NCBI GenBank assembly: GCA_007135435.1
Contig: SLIW01000113.1
Span: 1 to 5,574, forward strand
Direction of reading: 5' to 3'
From: Natronomonas sp.
GTDB lineage: Archaea > Halobacteriota > Halobacteria > Halobacteriales > Haloarculaceae
Length of the DNA: 5,574 nt
Shown here: positions 4,917-5,574 of the stretch, one piece after another
Layout of the letters: every line of letters starts with the position of its first letter
Numbering within the stretch: the stretch's first letter is position 1
The notes under the pieces: generated by a model
Database searches by the model: none
What the model was told of the DNA's origin: nothing
The model's input: only the letters and a program-made list of their open reading frames with translations
Program-made: the position numbers and the translations under genes

Positions 4917-5342
4917 ATGACCCTCACAGAGATCGCCACGAGCGACGTCGTGACGGCGGAGAGAGAGACGGAGATCCGCGAGATCCTCGGGATGATGGAC
5001 GAGAACAACGTCGGAAGCGTCGTCATCGCCGACGGCGACGAACCGGTCGGCATCGTTACAGACCGGATGATCGCCATGGCGATGCGGGAGGCCGACTCCC
5101 TCGACGACCTGACCGGCGGGGACGTGATGACCGGGGAGGACGAACTCGTCACGATCCAGAACGAGGACACGCACTTCGAGGCGCTCTCGAAGATGAGCGA
5201 CGAGGGTATCCGGCGGCTCCCGGTCGTCGACGAGGACGGGGCGCTCGCGGGAATCGTCACCCTCGACGACCTGCTGATCGTCTCGGCGGCCGAGCTGAGC
5301 AACGCCTCGGACGTCATCGAACAGCAGGCCGGGTCCATCTGA
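4917..5342 (+). CDS. Stand-alone protein with two CBS domains
   Basis: This 141-residue protein consists almost entirely of a tandem CBS pair (Bateman module). CBS1 spans about residues 1-60 with SVVIADGDEPVGIVTDRMI (34-52); CBS2 spans about 66-125 with GIRRLPVVDEDGALAGIVTL (97-116) followed by DDLL. Both retain the G-I-V-T-x-(D/R/L)-D type turn seen in nucleotide-binding CBS pairs, so binding of an adenine nucleotide or S-adenosyl compound is plausible. There is no attached enzyme, transporter or DNA-binding domain, so it would act by dimerising or by regulating a partner. Stand-alone CBS pairs are common in haloarchaea and their partners are mostly unknown. The ATG at 4917 is supported by the TATA box 31-37 nt upstream. 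No membrane segment is present. The gene appears monocistronic: own promoter before it and a strong hairpin after it. Confidence 0.92.
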   Translation: MTLTEIATSDVVTAERETEIREILGMMDENNVGSVVIADGDEPVGIVTDRMIAMAMREADSLDDLTGGDVMTGEDELVTIQNEDTHFEALSKMSDEGIRRLPVVDEDGALAGIVTLDDLLIVSAAELSNASDVIEQQAGSI

Positions 5343-5353
5343 GCGGCGGACCA

Positions 5354-5408
5354 CGACCACGACGGCGTGGTCGAGGACGTCGCGGTGCGTTTTCGCGGAC
5401 TGTTCTTT
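5354..5408 (+). terminator. Hairpin and T-rich stretch after the CBS-domain gene
   Basis: A perfect 8-bp stem CGACCACG (5354-5361) / CGTGGTCG (5366-5373) with loop ACGG begins 12 nt after the CBS stop. It is followed by TTTT (5390-5393) and TGTTCTTT (5401-5408). The T-rich stretch is the likely archaeal termination point; the hairpin may stabilise the mRNA end. Confidence 0.55.
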
Positions 5409-5411
5409 CGA

Positions 5412-5430
5412 GCCGGGTGACCGGCCCGGC
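5412..5430. other. Second GC hairpin before the 31-bp array
   Basis: GCCGGG (5412-5417) pairs with CCCGGC (5425-5430) around a 7-nt loop. It lies between the T-rich stretch and the 31-bp repeat array. No role can be assigned; in DNA this GC-rich, such stems also arise by chance. Confidence 0.3.
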
Positions 5431-5453
5431 GAACCCCAATACGGCTCGGGACC

Positions 5454-5574
5454 GGGACCGGGTTCGGTGCGACAGCTTCGCGCCGGGACCGGGTTCAGTG
5501 CGGCAGCTTCGCGCCGGGACCGGGTTCAGTGCGGCAGCTTCGCGCCGGGACCGGGTCCAGTGCGACAGCTTCGC
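5454..5574 (+). repeat. 31-bp tandem repeat array, at least 3.9 units, running off the right edge
   Basis: Units start at 5454, 5485, 5516 and 5547; the fourth is cut at 28 bases by the window end. Each begins GGGACCGGGT and contains CAGCTTCGC near its end. Units 2 and 3 are identical. Units 1 and 4 differ from them at only a few positions (bases 11-13 and 19 of the unit). There are no spacers, so this is a minisatellite-type array, not CRISPR. Thirty-one is not a multiple of three, so a protein read across it would cycle all three frames. The array lies downstream of the CBS gene with no coding sequence I can support. Confidence 0.93.

Noticed and set aside
5454..5574. CRISPR array
   Set aside because: Units abut directly with no unique spacers; it is a plain 31-bp tandem repeat.
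5467..5574. Plus-strand open frame from a GTG at 5467 through the repeat array
   Set aside because: Only 36 codons are visible, the translation is an unprotein-like mix produced by frame cycling through a 31-bp repeat, and no ribosome-binding site or promoter precedes it.

Overview
The window is GC-rich and almost certainly from a haloarchaeon (class Halobacteria). The proteins are rich in Asp and Glu, with strong G/C preference at third codon positions. Several start codons lie about 25-35 nt downstream of short T/A-rich boxes in otherwise GC-rich DNA, which is the usual layout of leaderless haloarchaeal promoters. The protein set is also archaeal: transcription factor S, a beta-RFAP synthase family protein, a KaiC/RAD55-like RecA-fold protein and a two-CBS protein. 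I cannot name the genus.

Layout. Positions 1-131 hold the first 43 codons of an unrecognised minus-strand gene that runs off the left edge. It diverges from a beta-RFAP synthase family gene (286-1257). After a gap with a TATA-like box comes an LLM-class (luciferase-like, probably F420-dependent) oxidoreductase (1480-2358). Its stop codon lies inside a seven-unit 10-bp tandem repeat (2357-2426). A leaderless promoter then drives a RecA-fold protein with a degenerate Walker A motif (2541-3377), followed 100 nt later by an acidic, low-complexity four-Cys protein with its own Shine-Dalgarno (3478-4017). A hairpin plus T-tract separates this pair from tfs (4137-4460); the same T-tract sits where the tfs TATA box should be. 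After a 27-bp-period duplication comes a 71-residue Arg-rich zinc-ribbon protein (4594-4809). A two-CBS protein (4917-5342) has its own TATA box and ends in a strong hairpin. The last 121 bases are four copies of a 31-bp tandem repeat that continues past the right edge.

How the genes relate. There is no single obvious pathway. The first two complete genes both come from families tied to archaeal pterin/F420 C1 chemistry, but they look separately transcribed. The RecA-fold and four-Cys proteins look like a two-gene operon. Three consecutive small proteins (four-Cys protein, TFS, Arg-rich zinc ribbon) carry CxxC pairs, and the last may be co-transcribed with tfs.

The most unusual material is the repeats: four unrelated short tandem arrays (10, 6, 27 and 31 bp periods) within about 3.2 kb, each at or just after the 3' end of a gene. 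I see no CRISPR array, IS element, tRNA, rRNA or defence system.
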